Shown here: positions 15,105 to 21,558 of the stretch, piece by piece | Layout of the letters: every line of letters starts with the position of its first letter | Numbering within the stretch: position 1 is the stretch's first letter | Source: GCA-016699105 sp036518915 | GTDB lineage: Bacteria; Patescibacteriota; Saccharimonadia; UBA4664 | Assembly (NCBI GenBank): GCA_036518915.1 | Contig: DATDME010000010.1 | Span: forward strand, 1 to 21,558 | Direction of reading: 5' to 3' | Length of the DNA: 21,558 nucleotides | The notes under the pieces: generated by a model | What the model saw: the letters and a program-made list of their open reading frames with translations, nothing else | Databases searched by the model: none | What the model was told of the DNA's origin: nothing | Position numbers and translations under genes: made by a program

Positions 15105-16043
15105 CTAAACCCGGCTATCGGGCTCATGGATGCTTGGCGTCTCAAGCTCAACTTGAATATGGTGGACGATCGGTGCGCGCCGTTTAATGTGGCGCTTAAT
15201 TTCATCAATGAGTTGCTCAATCTGCCGGGTCTCCAGGCCGCCGCGCAAGTGCACCTCCAAATTAACCAGCAGCCGCTCCGAGCCCAGGTACATGGTGCGC
15301 AAGTCCAGCACCCGGTCAACGCCATCCACCTCCAGCGCGGCTTTGCGGATGGCCAGCTCAATATCGGTGGTGGCGCTGCGGCCCACCAACAGGTCCTTCA
15401 CGGCGCTAATCAGCATAGCCGCCAGCACCGCCGTAGCCAGACCAATGATAATTGAACCAATCCCGTCAAAAGCCGAGTAGCCGGTAAGCTCGTAAGCCGC
15501 CAGGGCCATAAAGCCCACCAGGGCCGACACCGAACCCAGCAAATCCAGGACCAACGTGGCTTTGGTTTCAATCAAGCTGGAGTGCCGGAACCGCTGCCAT
15601 ACGTTTGGCCCAACGTGCGCTCCGCGCAGCCGCCGGATGCTTACCCGCAGGGCATAGACATTCGTAATGAAGCCCACCGTCAGGGCGCCGTAAGCCTGCC
15701 AAATATGATCAATTGGGTCAGGGTGCAGCACCCGCTGCAGGCCAAACCACACCGACAGCGTGGCCGTCAGTACTAGCATCGCCATGCCGGCCATCAACAC
15801 CCAAAAAAACAGCTCCCGGCCGTGCCCAAACCGGTAGTGGCGGTTGGCCCGCCGCTCCGATCGCCGCAACCCCAGCAGCAGCAGGGAAGAGGTAATTAAA
15901 TCAGCCGCGCCCTGCAGCGCCTCGGCCAGCATTACCACGCTGCCGCTCATCCATGCGACGCCCAGATTTACCAGGAGATCCGAGAGGTCGACCACGAACG
16001 AAGTAATGAGAACCCGCCGCGCCGAAATCTTTCGTGTTACGAT
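15105..16043 (-). CDS. Cation diffusion facilitator (CDF) family transporter
   Basis: About 312 residues: six membrane helices, then a cytoplasmic ferredoxin-like domain (about 222-300; ELAIRKAALEVDGVDRVLDL, LLVNLEVHL). CDF proteins export divalent cations in exchange for protons. RYRFGHGRE-type sequence (here HYRFGHGRE) after helix 2 is diagnostic. The usual helix 2 metal pair (H or D, three residues, D) reads Q44-GAA-D48, and the helix 5 pair reads T163-LVL-D167, so substrate or coupling may differ from zinc exporters. The start is uncertain: no ATG, GTG or TTG lies between the upstream stop and helix 1. GAGG at 16052-16049 is 5 bases before an in-frame ATC at 16043, which I used. The alternatives are a TTG at 16136 deep inside the upstream gene or a GTG within helix 1. 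Confidence 0.82.
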   Translation of the reverse strand: MVTRKISARRVLITSFVVDLSDLLVNLGVAWMSGSVVMLAEALQGAADLITSSLLLLGLRRSERRANRHYRFGHGRELFFWVLMAGMAMLVLTATLSVWFGLQRVLHPDPIDHIWQAYGALTVGFITNVYALRVSIRRLRGAHVGPNVWQRFRHSSLIETKATLVLDLLGSVSALVGFMALAAYELTGYSAFDGIGSIIIGLATAVLAAMLISAVKDLLVGRSATTDIELAIRKAALEVDGVDRVLDLRTMYLGSERLLVNLEVHLRGGLETRQIEQLIDEIKRHIKRRAPIVHHIQVELETPSIHEPDSRV

Positions 16044-16059
16044 AGATGCCTCACAAATG

Positions 16060-17106
16060 CTATGATGGCCAGGCCAAGGTGTTTGCGTTGCCCGCGATGT
16101 TGCGTCGGTAGAAGATGATTCCACCAATGGCAACAATCACGAGCAGCGTAATCAGCACGATGGCCGGGACATTTTCTTTGGCAACCAGAGCAGCGTTCTG
16201 CCAGAACGACTTCTTAGTGTTTACATTAACAGTGGAGGTGGTCTGCTTGACCACGTTACCAGAGGAATCGGTGGTGGTGGCGGTAACGGTGTGGCTGCCA
16301 TCGCTCAAGCTGCTGCCATCCACCGTGTTGCCGGTGACCGTCTTGCCGTCCACCGTATAGGTGGTGGTACTATTGGCCGGCACGCCGGTTGGCGCGGGCA
16401 GGGTCACCGTGCTAGCCGGCGAGTTACTTGACGAGCCATTGTTTGAGTCACTGCTACTGCCCGAACCGGTCGTGACGGGCGACGGGGTAGGCGTGACTAA
16501 CAATGTGGGACTTGGCGTGGGGGTGATGGTGATTGGCGTGGCCGTGGCGGTTGCCGCCGGGGTCGGTGTTGGCGTACTCGTGAGCACACTCAGGGTGGCG
16601 CTGTCATAGCTGCCCAAAATATTAGTGTTAGAGGTGGAGCTCGCCAGTACCGAGGTGTTGCGGATGCTCACCGCCGAGCTGCCCGATTTCACCCGGAATG
16701 TCAGCTTAACGACTGGCTCGTCGCCCGTGACGGGGGTAATCGTACCGCGGGTTAGGCTGACGACGCCGCTCGAGGTGCTCGTGGGGGCCTCCACGCCAAA
16801 CGCGCTGCCGGTACCATCGGCGCCCAGGTAGTCCAACGTTGTCGGCGAATACACCACGTCAGCCCGCACCGCGTTCACCGGTACTGTGTCACTGTCTTCT
16901 CGCACCGTTACCTGGACGGTGGCGCCGGCTAGCACTTGGGTTGACGACGGGTCGATGTACAGGCGGCCCGAGCCTGCAGCGTGAGAGAACAACACCACAA
17001 ACACACCCACCATCACCGTCAGACCAATGAGCCACAGTGCCGCTACCCGGTTAAAACCTTGCCGGGCCTGGATGCGTCGCTTCGATTTCGACCTGCGGGA
17101 TGGCAT
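16060..17106 (-). CDS. Membrane-anchored cohesin-domain protein
   Basis: 348 residues. Residues 1-20 are strongly basic and 21-41 are a hydrophobic export helix. Residues 47-174 read as a cohesin domain: RLYIDPSSTQVLAGATVQVTV, then VRADVVYSPTTLDYLG, GVVSLTRG, VVKLTFRVK and ATLSVL, the pattern of beta strands in cohesins and their relatives. A Pro/Thr linker (176-212), a Ser/Asn stretch (213-231) and an Ig-like repeat (240-296, YTVDGKTVTG, DGSHTVTATTTDSSGN) follow. Residues 314-333 are a C-terminal membrane helix ending in RR. Cohesins bind dockerins tightly through calcium-loaded helices, and two dockerin proteins lie directly upstream, so this is the likely cell-surface receptor. GGAG at 17120-17117 precedes the start. 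A generic cohesin-fold adhesin is the alternative. Confidence 0.82.
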   Translation of the reverse strand: MPSRRSKSKRRIQARQGFNRVAALWLIGLTVMVGVFVVLFSHAAGSGRLYIDPSSTQVLAGATVQVTVREDSDTVPVNAVRADVVYSPTTLDYLGADGTGSAFGVEAPTSTSSGVVSLTRGTITPVTGDEPVVKLTFRVKSGSSAVSIRNTSVLASSTSNTNILGSYDSATLSVLTSTPTPTPAATATATPITITPTPSPTLLVTPTPSPVTTGSGSSSDSNNGSSSNSPASTVTLPAPTGVPANSTTTYTVDGKTVTGNTVDGSSLSDGSHTVTATTTDSSGNVVKQTTSTVNVNTKKSFWQNAALVAKENVPAIVLITLLVIVAIGGIIFYRRNIAGNANTLAWPS

Positions 17107-17135
17107 CTGCCTAATTCTCCAAAACGCTTATGTTC

Positions 17136-17144
17136 ACGATAGCA
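17136..17144 (-). promoter_or_regulatory. Extended -10 box for the cohesin gene
   Basis: TGCTATCGT on the minus strand (TGn plus TATCGT), about 30 bases before the cohesin start. It suggests that the cohesin gene can be expressed apart from the dockerin genes upstream. Confidence 0.35.
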
Positions 17145-17207
17145 TATCGCCAGGTGCAAGACAAAACCGGCCGACCTGTCTGGCGCGCCTGGGCCCCGCT
17201 ATCTGGC

Positions 17208-18911
17208 TTACGGCTGCCAGTGGGACAGTAATGTCGAGAGGTCGTACACGTCCGTGGCGCCGTCGTGGTTCACGTCGGCGGCGCCCGTCCCGCTATCCCA
17301 GTCGGTCAGCAAGATCGTGAGGTCGCTAATGTCGACCGTGCCGCTGTGGTTAAGATCGCCGGGGATATCGGCGACTGGTGTGCCGGTGGACGCCGGTGCG
17401 GCGGACGGTGCCGGCGTGGGCGTCGTACCGCCCGGCGCCGGCGAGAGTGTAGGCGCTGGCGTGGCTGTGGGCGCCGGAGTTGGGGTGGGCACCGGTGTGG
17501 CTGTGGGCGCCGGTGTTGGCGTTCCGCCGTTCTGGCCGCTCGCCAAGCCGGCCGGCGTGTGCACCACCAGCAGCCAGTCGTTGTTGCCGGCGCTGTTGGG
17601 GCCGGGCGCCTGGTAGGTGTCGCTGCCACTAGCCGCGCCGTGCAGCTGGCCATTGGACGGGTCGTACCACTCAGCCGTGGCGCCGCTCATGCCGCTCGTG
17701 TCCACCGTCACACTGCCGCCCTGCGGCAGATAGGCCATCAGGAGTGAATTATCCGGTGCCTTGCCCCAGGCGATATGGCCCTGGCCATTGCCTGGCCCGC
17801 CGTTCGGCTCCAGTTTTTCCCAGGCGAACTTCTCTAGGATTTGCGGGATGTAGCCGGTTTGTTTGGCGCCGGGCAAATCAACGTAGCTGCGCCAGTCGGC
17901 GCCGTCGGAATCGATATTCCAAGTGGCTCGGTTGCCGCCGTAGGTTACGCCCAGCGCACCGGCCAAGAACGACCACCAGGCATTGCGCCGCACCATGTAT
18001 GGCGTGGTCGCCACGCCGGTTAGGGCATCGCCGGTCTCGTAACCCGGCTCCAAGTTAATCACCGGATGAACAGGCGAGTGGCCGTAGTACGATGCTGTGC
18101 GGTCATAAGACCACGGTGCGCTATCGGCTCGGTTTTCCTGATAGGCGTAGAAGTCAAACCAGCTCTTGCCGCCCAAGACAAATGTGTCAAGCGCCGGGTG
18201 GTAGGTTATCAGGTGGCGCGGGTCGGCCGCCTTAATGGCGTTGGCCATGGCATCAATATAGGGGGTGTAGTCGGTGGTGTCGTCCCAGGTTTGCTGCACG
18301 TCATGGTCGCCGCCCATCACCCAAATAATGTTGTCATAATTTTTATACCGGTTGGCCACATACGTCCCCAAGGCCGTCCATTGGTCAGCTGGCGGCACAC
18401 CGCCCGGGTCGTCGGTGCCGTTGTCGCCCAGGGTAATCGGCAGCATCATCACCACCATGTTGCGGGCGGCAGCATCCTGCAAAAGCTGGTCAATGAGCGT
18501 AAAGTAAGCATCATTGGGCTGGCTCAGGTCGCCGTTGCTAAAAGCCTGGACCCCCGCCCGGGAATGGTTACGCGTATCCCAGCCAAACATATTCGAAATG
18601 ATGGTGTTAAAGCCCTGACTCTTGCGGTCATCCAGGTACTCGTCGGCTTCGGACCGGGTGGGCACCGCCGCCAACCACGTCCAGGCGGTATCAACCGTCA
18701 GCGGAAAGGCCTTGTTATTCTGGTCGACCAAATAACGTTTGTTGGTGCTTACCTTGAGCGGATAGACGTACGCGCCGGCGTGGGTACGGGTGACCGCCAA
18801 CCACCCCACCGCCACCAGCGCCACCGCCAGGCCACCCGCCAGCACCGCGAGTCGTTTGCCGGGTCGGCGCCAATGGTGGCTAAAGCGCCAAGGGTGTCTA
18901 AAGATTGTCAT
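17208..18911 (-). CDS. Secreted DUF4038/GH140-like glycosidase with C-terminal dockerin
   Basis: Numbering runs from an upstream ATG at 18935 (575 residues). A basic N-terminus and hydrophobic helix (29-47) give export. Residues 57-380 match DUF4038, the family of GH140-type apiosidases: YPLKVSTNKRYLVDQNNKAF, TAWTWL, GFNTIISNMFGW, then IIWVMGGDHD (Asp210) and INLEPGYE (Glu296), which fit the two catalytic acids. Residues 395-460 are the small beta domain usual after DUF4038. A Pro/Thr linker (471-520) leads to a dockerin (526-575) with two calcium loops, GDLNHSGTVDISDL and ADVNHDGATDVYDL. I prefer the start at ATG 18911, which has AGGA 8 bases upstream; 18935 has none. It lies between the short dockerin gene and the cohesin gene. 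The glycan substrate is unknown. Confidence 0.85.
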   Translation of the reverse strand: MTIFRHPWRFSHHWRRPGKRLAVLAGGLAVALVAVGWLAVTRTHAGAYVYPLKVSTNKRYLVDQNNKAFPLTVDTAWTWLAAVPTRSEADEYLDDRKSQGFNTIISNMFGWDTRNHSRAGVQAFSNGDLSQPNDAYFTLIDQLLQDAAARNMVVMMLPITLGDNGTDDPGGVPPADQWTALGTYVANRYKNYDNIIWVMGGDHDVQQTWDDTTDYTPYIDAMANAIKAADPRHLITYHPALDTFVLGGKSWFDFYAYQENRADSAPWSYDRTASYYGHSPVHPVINLEPGYETGDALTGVATTPYMVRRNAWWSFLAGALGVTYGGNRATWNIDSDGADWRSYVDLPGAKQTGYIPQILEKFAWEKLEPNGGPGNGQGHIAWGKAPDNSLLMAYLPQGGSVTVDTSGMSGATAEWYDPSNGQLHGAASGSDTYQAPGPNSAGNNDWLLVVHTPAGLASGQNGGTPTPAPTATPVPTPTPAPTATPAPTLSPAPGGTTPTPAPSAAPASTGTPVADIPGDLNHSGTVDISDLTILLTDWDSGTGAADVNHDGATDVYDLSTLLSHWQP

Positions 18912-18944
18912 CCGTGATGTCCTACGCCGTTTCATGTTTTATGG

Positions 18945-19310
18945 CTACGATGTCCAATGGGTCAATAAAATTGACAAGTCATAGACGTCGCGGGCGCCGT
19001 CACCATTAACATCGCCGGTGCCGGCCGGCTGGCTCCAACTCTGAAGCAGCTGCTGCAGGTCGCCCAGGTTGACGGCGCCGTCCTGGTTCAGATCGCCGCT
19101 CACCGCCGTTGGGCTGGCGGTTGTCAGGGGGGTGGGACTCGGCGTGATGGCCGGAGTACTGGTGGCACCGGGCCTCGGCGTGGCGGCGCGCGAGTAGTAG
19201 TAGGCCACCCCGGCTACCGCCACCACCGTCCGCGCGCGGAGTTTGGCGATCCATCGCTGGCGCACACGTGGGTCAAAAAGATTGACGCGCTGCAATAAGG
19301 GTTTTGGCAT
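18945..19310 (-). CDS. Short membrane-anchored dockerin protein, 121 residues
   Basis: Residues 1-26 are basic, 27-42 form a short hydrophobic helix (RTVVAVAGVAYYYSRA), and 43-70 are a Pro/Thr linker. Residues 72-121 are a full dockerin of 50 residues with two calcium loops, GDLNQDGAVNLGDL and GDVNGDGARDVYDL. There is no catalytic domain. The second loop and following helix are nearly the same as in the neighbouring glycosidase (DVYDLS-x-LL-x-HW), so both dockerins probably recognise the same cohesin. It may act as a membrane tether or a competitor in docking. It ends 9 bases before the longer version of the glycosidase frame. ATG 19310 has no Shine-Dalgarno. Confidence 0.78.
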   Translation of the reverse strand: MPKPLLQRVNLFDPRVRQRWIAKLRARTVVAVAGVAYYYSRAATPRPGATSTPAITPSPTPLTTASPTAVSGDLNQDGAVNLGDLQQLLQSWSQPAGTGDVNGDGARDVYDLSILLTHWTS

Positions 19311-19343
19311 TGGGATTATGGCCGTTCATAACTGCTTATGGTT

Positions 19344-19352
19344 ACTATAGCA
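19344..19352 (-). promoter_or_regulatory. Extended -10 box for the dockerin/glycosidase unit
   Basis: TGCTATAGT on the minus strand, about 33 bases before ATG 19310, in the 58-base gap after the 165-residue gene. No -35 seen. Confidence 0.5.
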
Positions 19353-19368
19353 CATCCCGCCGCCACAC

Positions 19369-19866
19369 TCAATCCTCAAATTCAGTGGGCGGCTTCTGAC
19401 GCTTGCCCAGCTTGCGCAGCTGCAACGCGTAAACGGCCCGCTGCACCGCCTCCACCAGGTCGTGCAGCTCTCTCAGCTCCAGGCCGCTTTTTAACACGAC
19501 TTCCGTGTCCACATACTGCTGGGTTTTAGCGAAGTCGTTCTTAAACTGCTGGTTGATGTCTTGCCACGCAAACCCCTTGAGCACCTGGGGGAGACGGGGA
19601 TCGTACGGCACCTTGTCGAGCGCCAACAGCAGCACAATGCCCGGGTAGCCCAAATAGCCCTGCCAGTACGAGCCGTTGTCGTTGGCCATGATGGCGTTGC
19701 GGGCCGAATCGTAGCGCACGTCATAGGCCTTATTGCCGCGCGATGAAAATACTCGCGCCGTGTTATCGCCCAGCTCATACCGGCCATCGCCCAGCGCGCC
19801 CAACGCCTCATACACCTTAATGATAGGCGCCAGTTTCCACAGTTCGCCAGTTGCGGGCTCGTTCAT
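19369..19866 (-). CDS. Conserved 165-residue protein of unknown function
   Basis: A soluble mixed alpha/beta protein without signal peptide. Recognisable segments are TGELWKLAPIIKVYEALGAL at the start, NDNGSYWQGYLGYPGI in the middle, and FAWQDINQQFKNDFAKTQQYV followed by a charged C-terminal helix. From memory this pattern resembles a protein common in Saccharibacteria; no function is known to me. The start ATG overlaps the TGA of the MFS gene upstream (ATGA), and a TATAAT lies 6 bases before it, so it may be made both by coupling and from a leaderless transcript. Confidence 0.78.
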   Translation of the reverse strand: MNEPATGELWKLAPIIKVYEALGALGDGRYELGDNTARVFSSRGNKAYDVRYDSARNAIMANDNGSYWQGYLGYPGIVLLLALDKVPYDPRLPQVLKGFAWQDINQQFKNDFAKTQQYVDTEVVLKSGLELRELHDLVEAVQRAVYALQLRKLGKRQKPPTEFED

Positions 19867-21053
19867 GAGGCTATTATACGCCGGCTAGCCGCCGCATACT
19901 GCGCCACCGCCAACCCAATCAGGAAGGTCCAAATCACCAAAAAATAGCCGAGATGCCCGGCTGTATTGAGCGCACCAATCACTGGGGCCAGTACCACATA
20001 TGGGACAGCCCGCATAAACGACGCCACCGACAACACCGTTGCCCGCTGACCTTCCGGCGCGTGCCGGTTAAGGGTTTCACTCATAAAGGGGGAGAGCACA
20101 TGTTCACCGGCGTACAGCACAAAAATCACTGCCCAGCCCCACCAACCAACCGGGCCCAACGCCGCCAATAACGCACCCGCCGCTGAGAGCACGATCGTCA
20201 TAATCACCGGCCGCTCCCGCAGCTGGTCCGCCTGATGGTGCATCCAGGCAAACAACCCCACCGTCAGCACAATACAAATGCCTACCGCCACCGCACCGGC
20301 CAGCGGGCTAAACCCGAACCGGCTCAGTAGTATAATTCGTAACAGTCCAAAGCCATACGCGTAAAACAGCCCCTGCACCACCACGATAATTGGCACGTAC
20401 GGGCTCAGTTGTGGCAGGCGGAATTGGCCAAAGCCGGTCCGTATGTCGGCCACGTAAGCTCGCACTTCAGCCTGAAATTTTTGTCGTGACACCCGCGACC
20501 GCGAATCACGCACTGGCCAAATGGCAATCACCGAGCCCACGAATGCCACAGCCGTCAGATACCACGGCACGCGGGCATCGACCATCTGCAGCCAGCCGCC
20601 GCTCACAGTTGCCACCAGCGAGCCAAGCAGAGCCGCCTGCCCACCGCGGGTAACCAAGCGCCGCCAGGCCGTCGAAGACCGCTCAAATCCCAGCTCATGA
20701 AAGAACATTGCCTCATCCGCCCCCGACACCAACGACACACCCACCATGGTAATGGCTTGGCCCAGCACAAAATTTACAAAGCTTGGAAAAGCCACTTGGT
20801 AGAGCAGCCCGACGGCCGTTAATAACTGGCCCAGCCGTGTTAGGCGGTCGCGGCCAAACCGGTCGGCCAGCGCGCCGGACGGCACTTCCGCCAGCAACCC
20901 AATGCCAAATGCCAGGCCGTCTAGCAGACCCACCTGCGCATCCGCCACGAACAGGCGGTAAAAATACAGCCACACCACGCTCACAAACCACATGCTTGAA
21001 AGCGCCCGATACACCAAATATCGGCGTGACAGCCACGATTGCCGGTCAGTCAT
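19863..21053 (-). CDS. Major facilitator superfamily transporter
   Basis: 396 residues with about 10-12 membrane helices. The loop after helix 2 carries MFS motif A as GALADRFGRDRLTRLG, and the second half has charged loops such as DQLRERPV. The start MTDRQSWLSRRY at 21053 is taken instead of the much longer open frame (to 21470), whose extra N-terminus is antisense to the DUF1697 gene. A TATGAT ending 7 bases before this ATG also favours it. Substrate unknown; the layout resembles small-molecule or drug exporters. Its stop overlaps the start of the 165-residue gene. Confidence 0.87.
   Translation of the reverse strand: MTDRQSWLSRRYLVYRALSSMWFVSVVWLYFYRLFVADAQVGLLDGLAFGIGLLAEVPSGALADRFGRDRLTRLGQLLTAVGLLYQVAFPSFVNFVLGQAITMVGVSLVSGADEAMFFHELGFERSSTAWRRLVTRGGQAALLGSLVATVSGGWLQMVDARVPWYLTAVAFVGSVIAIWPVRDSRSRVSRQKFQAEVRAYVADIRTGFGQFRLPQLSPYVPIIVVVQGLFYAYGFGLLRIILLSRFGFSPLAGAVAVGICIVLTVGLFAWMHHQADQLRERPVIMTIVLSAAGALLAALGPVGWWGWAVIFVLYAGEHVLSPFMSETLNRHAPEGQRATVLSVASFMRAVPYVVLAPVIGALNTAGHLGYFLVIWTFLIGLAVAQYAAASRRIIAS
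19873..19878 (-). promoter_or_regulatory. -10 box inside the MFS gene end, leaderless start of the 165-residue gene
   Basis: TATAAT on the minus strand, hexamer ending 6 bases before ATG 19866. It falls within the last codons of the MFS gene. Confidence 0.45.
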
Positions 21054-21060
21054 GGCGTCT

Positions 21061-21069
21061 ATCATAGCA
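21061..21069 (-). promoter_or_regulatory. Extended -10 box, leaderless start of the MFS gene
   Basis: TGCTATGAT on the minus strand, the hexamer ending 7 bases before ATG 21053. Confidence 0.55.
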
Positions 21070-21080
21070 CCCCCGTGCGC

Positions 21081-21086
21081 TATAAT
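21081..21086 (+). promoter_or_regulatory. -10 box, leaderless start of the DUF1697 gene
   Basis: Perfect TATAAT on the plus strand, 6 bases before ATG 21093. It is back-to-back with the MFS -10 box, and the two start codons are only 39 bases apart. Confidence 0.6.
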
Positions 21087-21092
21087 ACCGGC

Positions 21093-21558
21093 ATGAAATA
21101 CGTTGCCCTTCTCCGCGGCATCAATGTCGGCGGCAAAGGCCGCGTCGAAATGGCCAAGCTTAAAACCACTTTCGAACGGCTCGGCCATACCGGCATCGTT
21201 ACGTATATCAATTCGGGCAATATTATCTTCACGGCCGACGCTACGCCGGTGCCCCAGCTCGCCCAGGCCCTCGAATTCGCCATTGAAACCGACTTTGGTT
21301 TCATCGTGCCGGTGGTCCTGCGCACGGCCGATCAAATCGCCGAACTCTGCCGCCGCATCCCCGCCGCCTGGACCAACGACACCGTTCTGCGCACCGACGT
21401 CATTTTTCTGCGCGACAACCTCAGCTCGGCCGAGGTCGCCGAGCGCTTCGCGCCGCGCGAATTTGAACAAGCCCTATTTCTGGAAGGCGCGTTCGTTTGG
21501 CATCTGGCCCGCGAGTACGCCACCCGCAGCACCCTCACCAAAATCATCTCCACCGATA
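21093..21558 (+). CDS. DUF1697 family protein, 3' end cut by the window
   Basis: 155 codons are visible and the frame stays open at the right edge; the family is usually about 175-180 residues, so only the tail is missing. The N-terminus MKYVALLRGINVGGKGRVEM and the following TYINSGNIIF are the family hallmarks. It is a soluble ferredoxin-like protein with no established function. There is no Shine-Dalgarno, but TATAAT lies 6 bases upstream. Confidence 0.9.
   Translation, partial: MKYVALLRGINVGGKGRVEMAKLKTTFERLGHTGIVTYINSGNIIFTADATPVPQLAQALEFAIETDFGFIVPVVLRTADQIAELCRRIPAAWTNDTVLRTDVIFLRDNLSSAEVAERFAPREFEQALFLEGAFVWHLAREYATRSTLTKIISTD

Noticed and set aside
15008..15361. Upstream part of the frame that contains the YIDP protein
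   Set aside because: It overlaps the CDF gene in another frame and has shadow-like composition rich in Trp, Cys and Arg.
17405..17530. Repeat-like GGCGCCGGTGTGGG stretches
   Set aside because: They encode the Pro/Thr linker of the glycosidase and need no separate explanation such as a tandem-repeat locus.
21054..21470. N-terminal extension of the MFS frame
   Set aside because: The bases encode DUF1697 on the other strand, and the extension has no membrane or family character. A -10 box and a family-like start favour ATG 21053.

Overview
This window is GC-rich, tightly packed bacterial chromosome: 22 protein genes (two cut by the window edges), no recognisable rRNA or tRNA, no insertion sequence and no CRISPR array. 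The largest gene-free gap is under 200 bases. The set (LexA, RadC, a VanW wall protein, cohesin and dockerin proteins, several short unrecognised proteins) and many genes whose -10 box lies only 6-9 bases before the start codon suggest a Patescibacteria/CPR lineage. From memory, the 165-residue protein near 19.6 kb and the truncated protein at the left edge resemble Saccharibacteria families. A Chloroflexota-like host is the main alternative; I hold the lineage call only loosely.

Left part (1-8700), mostly plus strand. After a truncated secreted protein on the minus strand come both subunits of a two-gene ATP-citrate lyase (aclB-aclA, overlapping by 4 bases), which would make cytosolic acetyl-CoA and oxaloacetate from citrate. 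The large subunit has Asn where the citrate-synthase module normally has its first catalytic His. Next is a divergent pair: a cupin like the C-terminal part of bifunctional GDP-mannose enzymes, and a stand-alone mannose-1-phosphate guanylyltransferase. Then follow an unrecognised 139-residue protein, a membrane-anchored VanW protein, lexA with a clear promoter, and a 60-residue protein.

Middle (8776-15007), all minus strand. In transcription order: a 61-residue YIDP-type membrane peptide, a NoeA-like methyltransferase and a membrane sulfatase-fold enzyme, each start overlapping the previous stop; then radC, an unrecognised 324-residue protein and a beta-lactamase-fold hydrolase. The first three look like an envelope-glycan modification cassette.

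Right part (15105-21558). In minus-strand order: an MFS transporter, the 165-residue protein, a short membrane-anchored dockerin protein, a secreted DUF4038/GH140-like glycosidase ending in a dockerin, a membrane-anchored cohesin protein, and a CDF cation transporter. A DUF1697 gene runs the other way at the edge. The cohesin and the two dockerins form a compact candidate cell-surface docking system and are the most notable content of the window. Together with the GDP-mannose, VanW and sulfatase genes, much of the window concerns the cell surface and extracellular carbohydrate.
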